NCBI RefSeq assembly: GCF_024586455.1
Contig: NC_065923.1
Coordinates: 67,057,076-67,121,075 of the forward strand
Direction: 5' to 3'
Source: Bactrocera neohumeralis
Lineage: Eukaryota > Arthropoda > Insecta > Diptera > Tephritidae
Length of the DNA stretch: 64,000 nucleotides
This document shows, in pieces, positions 1 through 12,436 of this stretch (the stretch's first letter is position 1; every line of letters begins with the position of its first letter). Below the pieces are notes generated by a model. The model had not been told where the DNA came from. It ran no database searches and saw nothing but the letters and a program-made list of their open reading frames with translations. The translations under genes were made by a program, and so were the position numbers.

Positions 1-1740
1 CTAACAATAGTTAGTTTCTTAAAGAACTCACTAAAATATTGCTTGCAGTTCACAGCGAACAAAGCTACAGCAATAACAATAGCTGCTCTGCATTTCTATT
101 CATTTGTTGCACCGGTGCGTATACGTAACCATTACTGATGCTAATTTGAAATTATCCGAATATACACATAAACTTACTGTCCACAAAGCAAAATAAAGCA
201 ATTTTTACATAAAACTACTCACCGAGAATAATTGCTCACAGCAGCGTTTTTTGTTGGTGCAAAGCTAAGCACATTATATGTAGCCGGAAAGCTAGCTCAA
301 AGCTATAAGAGTGTCTAGGAATGGAAGGAAGTGTAGTAGTAGTGGAGATTTACTAAAGTGCTTTGTCTGCACAAACACATTTGTATGTTAGTGCTATGAA
401 AAACTAAAGTCATATACTTCGCTCTGCTTATGGGCCGCACATGAAGTTGGGCAAAACTGATTTGCTCGGCTTTGCTCTAATTTGCTTGAGCTGGCATTGG
501 GCTTTTATTTTTGTCGGTTTTTTGAAAGTAAAAGAAATAGGACGTATTTAAGATTTTTGTGCTGATTGCTGAAAGTAGTAGATTTTGAGGAGTATGATGC
601 CATTGAGAAGTAACCAAACCAATTTCGTTCAAAATTTGCTCGAACCACTAAGCAAAGGTAAAGCAAAATCATGAAAACTGTTATAAATGTATATGTGCCA
701 TTATGCTGTAACTGATAAGCAGCAGTAGTCAAGTTACTTATAATAGTTCAAGAATATTATGCCTACAAGCTAAAGTTACTTTGTAGCAAACTGACAACAT
801 ACATATCCGTATATCAAACAACATGTAAGTACATGCGCTTATATATATAGATATATGTATATCTACAGACTTGCATCTAGCCAAAGTAATCCCAATTATT
901 GGTTTGCAGGGAAAATTTCATTTATTAAAAATTTTCATTTCATACATTTCTTCACATCTGCTTCGTACAGTTGTAGATAGAAGCATAAGAAAAAAACGTG
1001 AATCTTAAAATGATATATGGTATGCTGATATTTGCTTAGAGAATCAACATTTTGCAAATAATTAAGCGTATACTGCCGCAGACAAATATTTGTCAGCGTG
1101 TGTATTGTTTTCTTTAATCGAGCATTTTGCGGCTGACATATTTTGATGCAGCATTGTCTGTTGCCTCGCAAAAAACCTTTTTCTCTTGTACTTGAATTGC
1201 AAATATTTAAATTCAACTTTTGTCTCAAAACCACAATACAAAATTGCTTGTAAAAGAAATCAATGAGGAATTTTGCTTACGCATAAATATTTATAAAATT
1301 TGCAAGCTTTCTACATTCTATTCTATTTTTGCATATTACCATCTTTCTGATTATAATCCTTGAGTATTAATAAAAAGAGAAATAAATATATTCATAAGCG
1401 TAAATCTGCTTTGATATATTTCTACTACAAGATTTTGAATTTTAATTTTTTAAGTTACTACAACGGTAAAATATTATTTATTTTTTAAATTTATAATATT
1501 AAACTAATGCTATTTATTAAAAAAAATTATATATTTAGACTTCTTTATTTTATATATTATTATTATGATTTTTTTTTACTTATAACATTTTACTTATGTA
1601 TATCATTCAATGCTGAAAAAAAATAAATCAATTCTAAAAATTTTTAATTGTAAGCTTTGCCGTTACCATGTTAATAAAATTTAGATAATTTTTAAAACTT
1701 AAATACTAATCTATTTATTAAAAAAATATATATACTACCG
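1..1740. other. AT-rich non-coding stretch
   Basis: No open frame here has coding character. The sequence is a mix of A/T runs, TATA-rich microsatellite-like patches (around 840-865) and unstructured DNA. The stretch 1,430-1,740 is almost pure A/T. It is probably intron or intergenic DNA. Confidence 0.6.
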
Positions 1741-1743
1741 TGA

Positions 1744-2001
1744 TCAAATTGAAAGGTTAATATTGTCCACTTCATCTCCTTCAAAGTAATCCCCTCCCGC
1801 TGCAATACACTTATGCCAACGAATATTCCAGTCATCATAGCACTTGGAAAAATCCTCCGTTGTGATGGCCATCAGAGCCTTCTTTGGTTCAGCTTTTATA
1901 TCCTCAATTGAGTCAAAAGGGTGCGCTTGGAGTGGTCGTGTGAATTTGCTGAATAGCCAGAAGTTACGAAGGTAAATCAGGCGAATGCATGGTTGCGGCA
2001 C
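1744..2001 (-). pseudogene. mariner-family transposase, C-terminal relic
   Basis: The minus-strand frame reads as the C-terminal third of a mariner transposase. It has an FWLFSKF...RPLQ stretch, then FDSIEDIKAEPKKAL, then the family-typical end RWHKCIAAGGDYFEGDEVD. In intact relatives the stretch before FWLFSK is an SPDLAPCDF-like segment carrying the third catalytic Asp. Here it reads IRLIYLRNF, so that residue is lost. The N-terminal DNA-binding domain and the first two catalytic Asp are absent, and no terminal inverted repeats were found around it. Full transposases are about 340-350 aa; this is about 85. It is a dead, 5'-truncated copy of a different mariner family from the 14.2/30.3/62.1 kb copies. 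Confidence 0.85.
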
Positions 2002-2039
2002 GAAATTAGTTGAAATGGTGTCTCCCTTCTTTTTTCAAT

Positions 2040-2700
2040 AAATTCAGATATTGTAAAAATCGAAGAATTCTCTATTAGAGCCTAACAAAATGACGCGTAT
2101 CTTAAATACTAGGGCACAATAAACCAAAGGTCGCGGTGCATTCCTCATCTTTCAATCAATCTCAAATACTAATGAATATTTTGACAAACACACAGAAAAA
2201 AGTTTACTGATTCGAAAAATACGCGGAGTATAAATTAAAAATTCACCTGTCAATTTAATCACAGTAGTATATAATACTTAACTCCATTATCTATATCCTG
2301 TGAACGCTATGCCAAATAAAACAAATAAATTTTTCCACATACAGAGTTTATCTTACAAATGCCTACACACTCAATAACCCTGAGACATAATTTTCGGTTT
2401 TTTGACTAAATATTTGCACTCACAACATTTGAGCTTTTTTAACAATGTGACTTGCTGCATGACATATCGAATGCAGTGCATTGCCACAAAAATAGTTACA
2501 TATTAATTTACAGCAACGAAGTTTTCTAATAGTTAGATTCTTCGCTTCAAATTCTTGCGAAAACGGCTGAGAACACCAACCCATTACTAAATACAACTAT
2601 CACCCATGCCACGAAAAAAAGAAAAATTCCAAGAATACAATCGGCTATTTCGAGATGCTTAAGTTTCGCTGCAGAAAATAATATTTTACGTTACGCTCAA
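2040..2700. other. AT-rich non-coding stretch between two transposon relics
   Basis: No coding signal or obvious repeat structure was recognised. Part of it may be degraded flank of the mariner relic on the left or of the non-LTR element on the right, but neither boundary is visible. Confidence 0.5.
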
Positions 2701-2837
2701 CACAGCAAATGTTTTTTCAAGCAAAACACACCAAACATCTTTCAACAAACTGTCTGATCAATGATAAAATACTACAGAATAAGCTTATGTTTTTGTCCAA
2801 GCAAAACACACCAAACGAAGACTTTCAACAAACATTT

Positions 2838-3489
2838 GCTGAAGTGGAATCTAAAGGAAAGTTCCTCATCTAAACAGACAGCAAATCGTGTATGTCTGCA
2901 ATAACGTCTCCTTCCAATCGTAATCCCATAATAGAAGTTATCAGGGACGCGGTCATTGTTGCCCCTCAGAAAATCCAAGTAATGTGGATACCTGGCCATG
3001 CTGGTATTACAGGCAACCACTTTGCAGACCTCGCTGCGAAAAATGTAGCCAGGACTCCTGCCTTAACATACTACGTCTCATCCAAGCAAGACATTCTTAG
3101 CCTTATTAAGCACAAAAGGCATCAAAAAAAACGCAAGCGAATGGAAAACATTTAAACATCACTACGCGGTCATAAACCCAGCCAGAAATCGTATAATCTA
3201 CTCGTCAACAGTTCCAACTAGCGTAATGAAGACATATACTCGATTAAGGATTGGACACACTATCATAACACACGCCCACTTACTATCGGGTAAAAGCCCA
3301 TCCATTTGCCCCCTTTGCGATGACACCGCTTCTATCAAACACTTACTCACACTCTGTCCGATGCTTCACCCAACAGCCCACAACTCTGGCAACATTGATC
3401 TCATAAAACTACTAAGTGAACCTTCAGAAAAAAACGTGATGATTGTATATAGATTCTTAAAAACCAACGATTTGTTAAAATATATTTAA
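2838..3489 (+). pseudogene. non-LTR retrotransposon RNase H plus C-terminal Cys/His region, broken
   Basis: The frame opens with TFAEVESKGKFLI, a stop, then TDSKSC, the RNase H segment carrying a catalytic Asp. Next come IQVMWIPGHAGITGNHFADLAAK, the classic C-terminal RNase H signature with the GH and the D of the active site, then a downstream domain with LRIGHTIITHAHLLSG and CPLCDDTASIKHLLTLCP, a Cys/His knuckle common in these ORF2 proteins. Lesions: an in-frame TAA just before TDSKSC (about 2,871) and a one-base frameshift around 3,112-3,135. Past the shift the frame GIKKNASEWKTFKHHY continues without a stop to the TAA at 3,487-3,489. Reverse transcriptase and endonuclease are missing. 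Confidence 0.88.
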
Positions 3490-3645
3490 GCAACTTACAT
3501 CTTTACTAACCCTTAGCAAATAGAATTTTTCACCTAGTTATAATTACAAGACGGCTGAAGGCCTCGTAGCCAGTGTTGCGTTTATGTATTTATATAATAA
3601 AACTCTTTTTGTTATATGAATTATTATAAATAAATAAATAAATAG
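2838..3645 (+). mobile_element. 5'-truncated non-LTR retrotransposon (RNase H end and 3' UTR)
   Basis: This is the 3' end of a LINE-type element of the kind that carries an RNase H domain (I-like clade by resemblance). It holds the broken RNase H and C-terminal coding region, then about 150 bp of 3' UTR, and ends in a short TAAA-type repeat around 3,628-3,645, which fits target-primed insertion of a 5'-truncated copy. Immediately upstream, about 40 bp containing CAAGCAAAACACACCAAAC occurs twice (near 2,715 and 2,798). The clade is inferred from motif resemblance only. Confidence 0.8.
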
Positions 3646-3649
3646 TTAG

Positions 3650-5371
3650 CCACACATGGACATGTTTCTGCAGTTTATATGAGCTCTACTCGACTTCTGA
3701 ATGACAATTCAGACACACACACTATAACTCAACGCTCTTACTTTTTAATTATTACTCGGGTATGTGGCTGCTCATATATACGTTTACATCGGTACTATCC
3801 CCTTCATACCTCTGCCAATTAACATACATTCACTCATTTGGCGATTTTACAAATTCCTTTTGCTTGTTCATCACAAGTCCCGACTGTGGAATTTTGTAAT
3901 GAAAAATTTATAGTAAATAGAGAGAAAAAAATAGAGAAAAAAACTTAAATGGTTGAAATTACTTTTTAGTCGTATTTTCATTTGTACAATTCGTACAATT
4001 ATTCAAACAAATGCTGCCTTCGGCAAATAGTAACTGTACATTAATTAAACTTCCATGCAAATAGGTAGTTTCCGTATTTGTATCTGTAAAGCAGCAATTT
4101 AATTAAAATGCTGCTAAGCCTGTCAAAATAAATGAAACAGATCAAAAAGATTAATAAATTTGTAGGCTTTCCATCTAGATGTAATGCCGTTGGGACTGTA
4201 TGGTTGAGCTGTGTGTAGAAACAAAGAGAGAATAAATGCTTACGATCAGATTTAAAACAGATAAGAAATTTATTTGAGTTCGCAACATTTTGCAGTAAAT
4301 ATAGAAGTGCATATTCGGACTATCCTGTGTTCACTGTGGCACCACTTTCAATTAAAGAAAGTTATCGTTGTCGGATACAGCTTAAGTAAAAGCAAACAAT
4401 TTACTCAATTTACACAAATATTCAAAATTGCAATTACCGTATAAAAGTAGAAAATATTTCTCATTCTCACCAGGCTGGCAATGTACTTAAATGGCATTTT
4501 CTTTATCTGGACATCTATGCGAAGTTTGAAAAAGAAATTATCTTCTTGTTTGCCTATTGTTTGACGGCTTCTTGTTTTGAAAATTAAGGACAGTTGTACA
4601 AACCGAGGAAAAACAATTTACCTGTTTTCCATATAAGCGGGAGATTTAAATGAAGAATTCTCGATACTTTATGGACAGGGTATATCAAATGTATATATAT
4701 GTATGTATGTAAAAATATTCGACGAAAACCTGAGCTTATCTGGTAGATAGTTTCGGAGATATTAAGGTATCGTGCTCACGCACATGTTTACATAGTGCAA
4801 TCGGCTCCCAAACTCTTCCTCCTTTTTTCGAAAAGTGCGTTCGTTGTCTTAAAACTTTCTCCAAAATGGGAGGGCCGATCGACTTGGATTTTTCAGATTA
4901 CCTTAAAATATGTATTTTTGATAATAAGTTGGGAAACGTGCGCAGCAAATCTACTTTCAGAGTTTATATATCCTAAAGAACCTTTTTGGAATTCAGAATA
5001 ACCTGCACATGAGTTTGAAAGAAATGTTTTTGGATTTTCGAGTTAGAAAACCCTTTGTTAAAAAGGACCACATGAAGACTATTATCATATTTAGCACAAA
5101 ATCTTCTGATTTTATGGAAAGTTACACAATTCTAAGCTGCATAAATGATCTGTAATCGCCGAAATTTTTTATAATGTCATCCTCAGTTCATCGGTAATTT
5201 AATTATTTCTTTGTTCCTTCAACAGCCACAAAAAATCTTGCTAGTAACTTTATTTGAATGGTCGGAAATCAATTGGAAAGCTTATCGAAGGAATAATATT
5301 CCTTAAAGAAATGAATCATGATTTTCCATCCTACGAAATAACGGCTGTTTTGGTTAGAAATAATGTATTGA
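3650..5371. other. non-coding stretch, no gene seen
   Basis: AT-rich DNA with no supported exon. A small imperfect hairpin is visible around 4,799-4,880, where ATCGGCTCCCA pairs with TGGGAGGGCCGAT. A TATATGTATGTATG microsatellite lies near 4,690-4,710. Confidence 0.5.
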
Positions 5372-5511
5372 TCTTTATATATATAAATCTTCCGACCGTG
5401 TGTTTGTAATTGAGCTGCTCCTAAACGGCTGGACCGATTTTGATGAAATTTTTTGTGTGTGTTTCAGAAGATTCGAGGATGGTTTAGATTCACAATTTGG
5501 TACACTGGAAC
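5372..5511 (+). mobile_element. Helitron-like 5' end, partial copy
   Basis: The segment starts TCTTTATATATATAAATCTTCCGA and continues with GAGCTGCTCCTAAACGGC, TGGACCGATTTTGATGAAA and TTTAGATTCACAATTTGG. It matches 11,740-11,873 nearly base for base. A leading TC, an A/T tract, then an AACGGCTGGACCGATTT core is typical of insect Helitron 5' ends. After about 5,511 the two copies diverge and no CTAG-type 3' terminus was found here, so this copy is truncated or fused to unrelated DNA. Confidence 0.65.
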
Positions 5512-8500
5512 GCCCGAAGAGATCCTCTTGAAAGGTGTGTTTCGGAAGATCGCTCAGTAGTCAACATTTTGTATCCAAATTTCAATTAATATACTATATC
5601 TATTTTTTTTACATGGATTATTGTCGAAGGCAGCTCAGAAAGGACCACTATAGCATATAAGCTTACTGATCAAAATCAACGTTTTGTTATTTATTGCATA
5701 TTCTTTTACCTTTGTTTTATCGGCTTATCTTAATCTTTCCATATAATCATGTTATTCTGATCAATTTGTTATTGCGCCGCTTCATCTTATGAAAAAATCT
5801 CAGCTGCATCAAATTCCACAGTAACATTTCTTCGTTCGCTTTTGCAATTTCTTTCTTCGGCATGAAATTCCGTATGAGCCAATTTTTTCTGGCGCGCTGA
5901 TCTTAAAAAACTGTTCGCGATTTTTTCACACACTCACAAACATTATTAAAATGAAATGCTTCTAAACGACGAGCTTCAGCTGTCTGAGGATGCAAGATGC
6001 CGAAGAAAGCAGAAACTTTTGCCGTTGCCTCCGTTACAAAACTCCGAAAACTCACTGGAGTCGACAGGTAGCAAATCGAAAAGCTGAAAACATTCTGCTG
6101 CTTTTGCTCCCGAAAATTAGTGACCCACGCGCGGGTTGTAGAACAATGTACCGTTGCGTACATGCAATGCCAGCCATCCAATGAGGTCTTCGTACCAAAA
6201 AACTTATGTCAGCCAGTCAAAAGTTTGAACCCAAACGCGGATACTATGAAGCGAATGGCGAGTTCACATGACCAAAGAGTTGCGCAGCTAATCTATGTGC
6301 TGGGTGGTCCGTGATAATGTTGACTACGTGGGTAGTCGTAAGGGAGGCGTTTTCAGCGCCGCTGAAATGCAGTTACACACGAGTCAGTATGCTGGGCGCC
6401 AAGCCAGTACAAAGTGTAAGAGGATTAAAGTATTGTTGTTTGGTGGAGACACATTGTGACCGGAAAACGGCGGAATCATAAACCAAGCAGCGCGAATCAC
6501 AAGCAAACACTCAGATATATACGTATACAAAAGCATTATCAAGCAAACGGTTACTCTTTAGTCATTACTCTAAAGAAGTCTAGGCTCGCATTGGGGTCTG
6601 TGCCCAAGCGGCATTTCGCACTGCGCCTATGGCATACGAACCGAGTACTGCGCTTTATGGACTGGGAGTATGTGACGTACATGAATGTGTTTGTATATAT
6701 TTGTTCTGTCGTTTGCTACATCATACCGTTGTTACGTTTCCTTTAGCAACGCTACACGTTTATTTACCAGTCGGCTGGCTTTGCTTGCCGTCGCTTAACG
6801 GTCAGTTATACCGTAATGACAATAATGATATTTGCGACAATAACATACGCTAATTGTATCACATATAAACATACATACGCACATACAGTGATAGTGCTAA
6901 CTTGCTTTACAAACACATACATATATGTAGGGGTGTGCTGACGGCAGCGGAGGTGCCATTAAATTTCCGGTTAAGCCACGTTTTATGAATTCCCATCTAT
7001 GTTTGTTTAGTTGCTTGTTAACTAATTGTTGTTATTGTTTAGGTTTTCACTTAACATTAAGTTGGAATCTTGCAGGTTTTATGAAGATTTTTAACACAGG
7101 AAAAGCGACATTTCAGGCGATATTCACAATTTATCTATTCCATGAGCGTTTATTTATTTCTCTCTTCCTGATTTACCTAAATACTGATAAAGATCATTAT
7201 TTTAGTACCCAAAGCTTTCAGTATTCGCTGTTTCAAAGTAAGTTCCTAGAAATATATTCCCATATATGTTACTGTCTAGCTTTAACTAAGCACCTTGCCA
7301 AATTGGCATTGTTATTATCAGTGTGCGTCGACTTAATTTATGCTCTTTTGATTTTCATACGATGTCAAATTATTATAGGCTTATTCACGCTACACAACCC
7401 GGCAGTTGGCAGCATCGCAGGTTGCTAAAAGAGACAAATTGACAAAAAGTCCACTTCCGATCGAAAGGGAGAGATAAAAGAGCTAGCGCCTTAGTTTTTA
7501 CAGTTATAATTACTATGCAGAACTTATAATGTTCGGGTATTTTGGAGTACTGGAAATATCCTCAGATATAAGAGGTGTTTGACAAATAAGTGAAAACAGA
7601 AGACACTTGGAAAGGCAAAAAAGTTAAAGAATAAATTGAATAGAGACATATAAGAAGAACAATGTATAGGACAAAAGAAAAATGACAGCAATTGAGAGAA
7701 AGAAAGATCAAAACTACTGTTTTAGGCCTAAAAAATATCACAAGTTTTTCTATAACATCAGAAATGAGCAGGTTGAGTGCGTTAGAATTCGTACAATAAC
7801 GACAACAGTAAAATGTTTAATAAAAACTAAAAAAAAAACATAACATTTACCGCCGCATTCGATTATAAATTAAAGTGGTGGGAAGAAGAACAACAAACGA
7901 GGAATTTGCTAAAAAAAGAAAAAAAGCAATGAAAAGGAATGTAAATCATTATTGCATAATAGCTGGAATAAAATTGCGAATGTTAAGTGCAAAGGGGACA
8001 ATAGAAAGTTATAGATAGATAGTTATAAGGATTTCTCCAAATTTCGATCTCACATTCAGCGAAGTAAGATATTTGATTTTCTCGTCGATAAATGTAGAAA
8101 TGATAACTTTCAAGATATAATAAATAAATCGTCATTGCCATCATGCTAAGTTTTCTAACGTAAAAATGCCACAATTCTCAACTAGTTTAATATCATCTAG
8201 TTTCAAAACAAATGGGTTCTTATTATGTTCCAGCTCTAACATCAGTATGTACATATGTTTATTCTCAATTACAACGGAAACAGCTCACTGATTTATCTGC
8301 GTACATATTTTACTACACTCTGACTTATAAAATGCTACGAGTGTTCAAAGTCGAGTTGGTTTTTTCGATATGTCTAAGGGGTGATGCATTTCAAGGTTCC
8401 TTACCTTTTAAAAGAAAAAACACAGATACTTTAAATTTATTGGGGATTATTTGTTATGATTAGAAAAAACATTCTACGTCATTTGTTTTTTAAAGATTAT

Positions 8501-9865
8501 CTCTTTAAATTCGGTCGAGCATTCTGACAGCTGGCTATACAGCAAACACAAAGGCCAATGCAGGGACGTCATCTTGATACGAATTAGGAGGTAAAGCCGG
8601 ATAGAACAACATCTTGAAGGCTATGCAGGAAAAAATTATTCCGACTGTTTCAAGGACTGGCAAAAGCTGCAAAACTGCATTTCAAGGGAAGTGGATTGCT
8701 ATGAAGGGAATGATTTTGAATTCAAGGCTAATTTAGTTAAACGAAGAAATTACTTTCTTTTTGATTCAATCTCTCAAAAAGAACTTGATTAGATAAAATA
8801 ATCAAAAAAGGAAGAAGGATATTTTCATAAAAAAGGTTTTTTGCAACAAGTACTTAGCCTTTAGTAGTAAAAGTTCACCATGATCCTTTTCATCAGACAG
8901 TTTCAGACAGTAGCGCATACATTTATACTAAAACTGATGAAGCAAAAAATTTAATAAATTAAATAATAACAGAAATAAAACGGTGCAACACAGTTAGTTC
9001 GAAAGAAAAAAACTAAATCAAATTTATTATTGTAATTAGCCTGAAATTGTGTTGTAAGATCGAAAAATTAGTTGAAAATCCCAACTGAAGTAAAGGCAAT
9101 AAATTATGCAGGAAAAAACGTAAGGACATACAAATTTTTAATAATTCATAGGAAAAAAAGGTGCGACAGCAAGCAGTTATTGAATCGGAAAAAGCGCACA
9201 TAAATCAGTGAAATTTAAATGCAATTCATAGTGTGTAATAGCGAGTGCAATAAAGAGGGCACAAAATATAACAAAAAGCAATGCGAAAGCAAGAGCAAAA
9301 ACGACAATAAAAATGAAATAAATACAAAACAAAGAAAATAAAAACAAAAACAAAAGTGCAACCAACAAAATAAAAACAATTAATTGTCATGTGGGGGAAG
9401 GGCAAGACAAATTTCATTGCGAAGCGAAAAATTGTGGCAAATTTGCGTCAGCAAAAAGCATTTCAGTTGCATGAATGATGACACGACAAGGTGAGGGGCG
9501 CCGCCGAGGGCCTATGAAAAAGGCTGAAAGTTGACAAACGGCAAGCGCAGCCACAGTAAGCGCTATACAAATAAAGAGTGAACTATACACATGTGTGTGG
9601 CACTGCATTTACGCACACACATCTCACTTTATATATAAATATCTATATATGTGTGTGAAAATGTAGTTATGCGTTTGTTGTACGTATAAGCGCGTGGTGT
9701 GGTATTCCAACACGGCCACTTTGCAAAGCTTTCATTGCAGCAAATTGTTGCAATTAATGGTGTGGCTGACGCCATGGGATTTTCGAGCTTATAGCAAGCT
9801 GACGTGTGGGATTATTTTGCTTTTATAATTATTTCAGTCTTATTTTTGGCGTAACCCTAGGGAAT
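5512..9865. other. long non-coding stretch with one less AT-rich patch
   Basis: About 5,900-6,470 is noticeably richer in G+C than its surroundings. It has short open frames on both strands, but no frame shows recognisable domains and no splice structure could be assembled. The longest open frame (6,985-7,428, +) is hydrophobic and compositionally like translated AT-rich DNA. The rest is A-rich intronic or intergenic DNA, including a purine-rich run at 7,560-7,990 and another at 9,170-9,400. Confidence 0.5.
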
Positions 9866-9867
9866 TT

Positions 9868-10300
9868 TTATACCCTGAACAGAAGTATATAAAGTTTGAC
9901 ACGAAATTTGCAACACTCAGAAAGAAACGTCGGAGAGCTTATAGAGTATATACATACATATATAAATCATCACCGATGCGAGCGGTATAAACTAGTCGTC
10001 AGGTTTTGAGCTATCAGTATGAAATTTTGTACAGGTTCTTTGCTTTTCAAAAAGTTAGCACTTTCGCTGATATCGGACCAATATAGCATATAACTGGCAT
10101 ACAAACTGAACATACTACGTACATACTGATCAATCAAATTAAAATCCTTACATTGCAAAATTTTTTATTTGAATACATATCTTCACAAAATTTGGCATAC
10201 ATTATTGTTCTAGGCAACCCTACAATTTCCAAAAAAATTGTTGAGATCGGTCCATTGGAGCGTGTGGCTCCCATACAAACTGACTAAACAAAGTCAAGTT
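9868..10300 (-). repeat. dispersed repeat family A, copy 1
   Basis: On the minus strand the segment ends CTGTTCAGGGTATAAAAA. Upstream it holds a TCAGTTTGTATGCCAGTTAT / ATGCTATATTGGTCCGATAT block, and further upstream a diverged TTTGTATGGGAGCC version of the same block. The same order of motifs occurs on the plus strand at 34,115-34,470 and, without the 3' end, at 60,205-60,545. It has no coding capacity. I recognise it as an abundant type of fly interspersed repeat but do not assign a family name. Confidence 0.65.
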
Positions 10301-11739
10301 TTTTATGGAAACTTTTAATTTGTGAAGGTATATACTTGTATATAGCTTCCGTCTGACCAAAGTTAACTTTTTTCTTGCTTTTATCATTTGCAGCCTTAAT
10401 ACCGTTTAATAAAATGTATGGAAAAATAATTGTGGCAACCCTGTGAGTGTGTTGCGTAAATAAAATCAGCCTACCAATATGGTCAGCTCTTCTGGTTATA
10501 CCGCAATGTTTGTGTTGATTTCTGCTGCTGCTGCATAAACATGCAACTCTTGGCATGTAACACCACTGTTGGCTGGATCGTTGGCATTCATACGTGCAAC
10601 AATTAAAATTGGTTTGTAAAAATCCTTCACTAATAATAAAAGCAGGCAAGTGAACAACAACAAAAGTGTATTGAAAAATCACATTCTCGGTGGCATATAC
10701 ATTCATACGAATACGTCAATATAGTCAGACGCTCACGCATTTAAGCAAACAAGCGCCAATTGATTCGACGCATGCTAGCGAAAATTACACAATTGTTAGC
10801 GGCGAAATTCTGCAATAATTGCGAAGAACAACGAAACAGGCGAAATCCGGCAAGTGGGCATACTGAAAGAGGCTCCAAGTTAAATTATTGAAAATTGCAG
10901 TAAAAAATGTATTTAAAGTAAACGTTGAAAAGGCTACAAAAAAAAGCAAAAATTCGTTTGCAAAAATTATAAGTACGTAAATATAAAGTACATATGTATT
11001 AATAATAAAGAGAAAATATTAACACTCCTATTAAAATCAATCAAGCACCATAAGTTTAATCAAAAATAATGAAAAGTGTACGAAAATTTATACACCCCAA
11101 AAGAAAGAAAAAATTTGTAACCAAACATCTTAAAAAAAAGTAAACTAATAATTCTCTATCCCCAGTAGCACAAAGTCAGAGAAGCTAAAAGAAATTTGTG
11201 TGGTTATACATAATTTTTTTTGTTGTTTCTATTAAAATGTTAAATATTCCAAAATACTATTATCGAAATTATATCGATGACAGCATCACTTTCCAAAAAA
11301 AATTAATTCATTGCCAAATCAATGTTCCGATTATTACACCAAAGCTCAACCTTTTCGCCGTTTAAGCTGCTTACTCAATAGACCGACAAAAAACAAAGGT
11401 ATGAGTAACCTTTCTAAATATTTTACATGACTTCAATACTTTCCATAGCCCAAATTGCCTCAGTAGATCTGTTATTAATTACGGAAATTTTCTACAGAAA
11501 TTTAAATATTTTCAAAATATATAAAAACTGACTTTTCAAAAATTTTGACAAACAAATTATTGACTATTAAAAAAAATTCTCCCATACATACACATATTTA
11601 ATATTTTTTCAAAATTGGCCTTCCAAAAATTTTATTCAAAATTATAAAAAAATTTTAAAAATGTAAAATAATTTTCTACAAATTTTTCTAAGCACACAGG
11701 ATGTATATATATATTTTATATAACATATATACACACATA
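10301..11739. other. AT-rich non-coding stretch
   Basis: The minus-strand open frame at 10,284-10,706 overlaps repeat copy 1 and has no domain. The segment 10,900-11,700 is A-rich with many AAAATTTT runs. No exon, RNA gene or repeat was recognised. Confidence 0.5.
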
Positions 11740-12435
11740 TGTATATATAAATCATCTGAAACGTGTGTTTGTAATTGAACTGCTCCTAAACGGCTGGACC
11801 GGTTTTGATGAAATTTTTTTTGTGTGTTCAAGGAGATTCGAGAATGGTTTAGATTCACAATTTGGTCCACTGGAAAATGTTATTTTAATTAATTTTTCAT
11901 TTGTAATCAATTGCTAATTTTAGAATGCTTGACCGATAGATTGCGCTACCATCGCAGTATCCAATATTCAAACCTTAAATTGGCGTAAACGTGCAATAAA
12001 CAAAACGATGCCAAAGTGAAAGGCGACATCTGTGGACAAGTTTTCATAACGTGGAAAGAGTTGTTCGTTCTTAAGTAATAAATTGCAAAAGATCTGGCAT
12101 AAAAAAATTGCGGCATAACTGAACTGTTGATAAAAAGATCTATTAAAATTTGAGATATACAGTAATTTTTTCGATGCATTGCAAGTCCCCAGGCTGACAA
12201 TCGATTGGACTCGATTGATTTCACTGATGCACAGCCCAAATTCAATAGTATTTTTACCCCAAAAACCAATTCTTTCTTAACGCACGAAATGCTTTTTGAT
12301 TCATTTTTGTTGCTTCACCAAAAATGCGATTATTCCTTAACTAATATTTATAATCTAACTAATAGAAATCATAAAGATGGTATTAGTAGTACTACCTATG
12401 TATCAGCCACAGTAAAACATGGGCGGGTCCTCTAG
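11740..12435 (+). mobile_element. non-autonomous Helitron-like element, apparently full length
   Basis: The 5' part (11,740-11,873) is the AAACGGCTGGACCGGTTTTG block shared with 5,372-5,511. About 560 bp further on the sequence ends GGGCGGGTCCTCTAG followed by T. A CTAG terminus followed by a host T is the usual 3' end of Helitrons, which insert between A and T without a target duplication. A weak CCA/TGG-based stem lies just before it (CCACAGTAAAACATGG); the expected hairpin is therefore degenerate. No Rep/helicase coding sequence is inside, so it would depend on an autonomous relative. The open frames at 11,946-12,269 (-) and 12,205-12,435 (+) lie wholly inside it and are treated as chance. 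Confidence 0.68.
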
Positions 12436-12436
12436 T

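Noticed and set aside
6985..7428. 147-codon open frame on + with several hydrophobic stretches
   Set aside because: Composition matches translated AT-rich DNA, there is no domain or splice context, and the first codons show no special start. Treated as chance.
10284..10706. 140-codon frame on -
   Set aside because: It starts in plain AT-rich DNA and runs up to the dispersed repeat; no domain.
11946..12435. Open frames of 107 (-) and 76 (+) codons
   Set aside because: Both lie inside the Helitron-like element between its two ends and resemble no Helitron protein.
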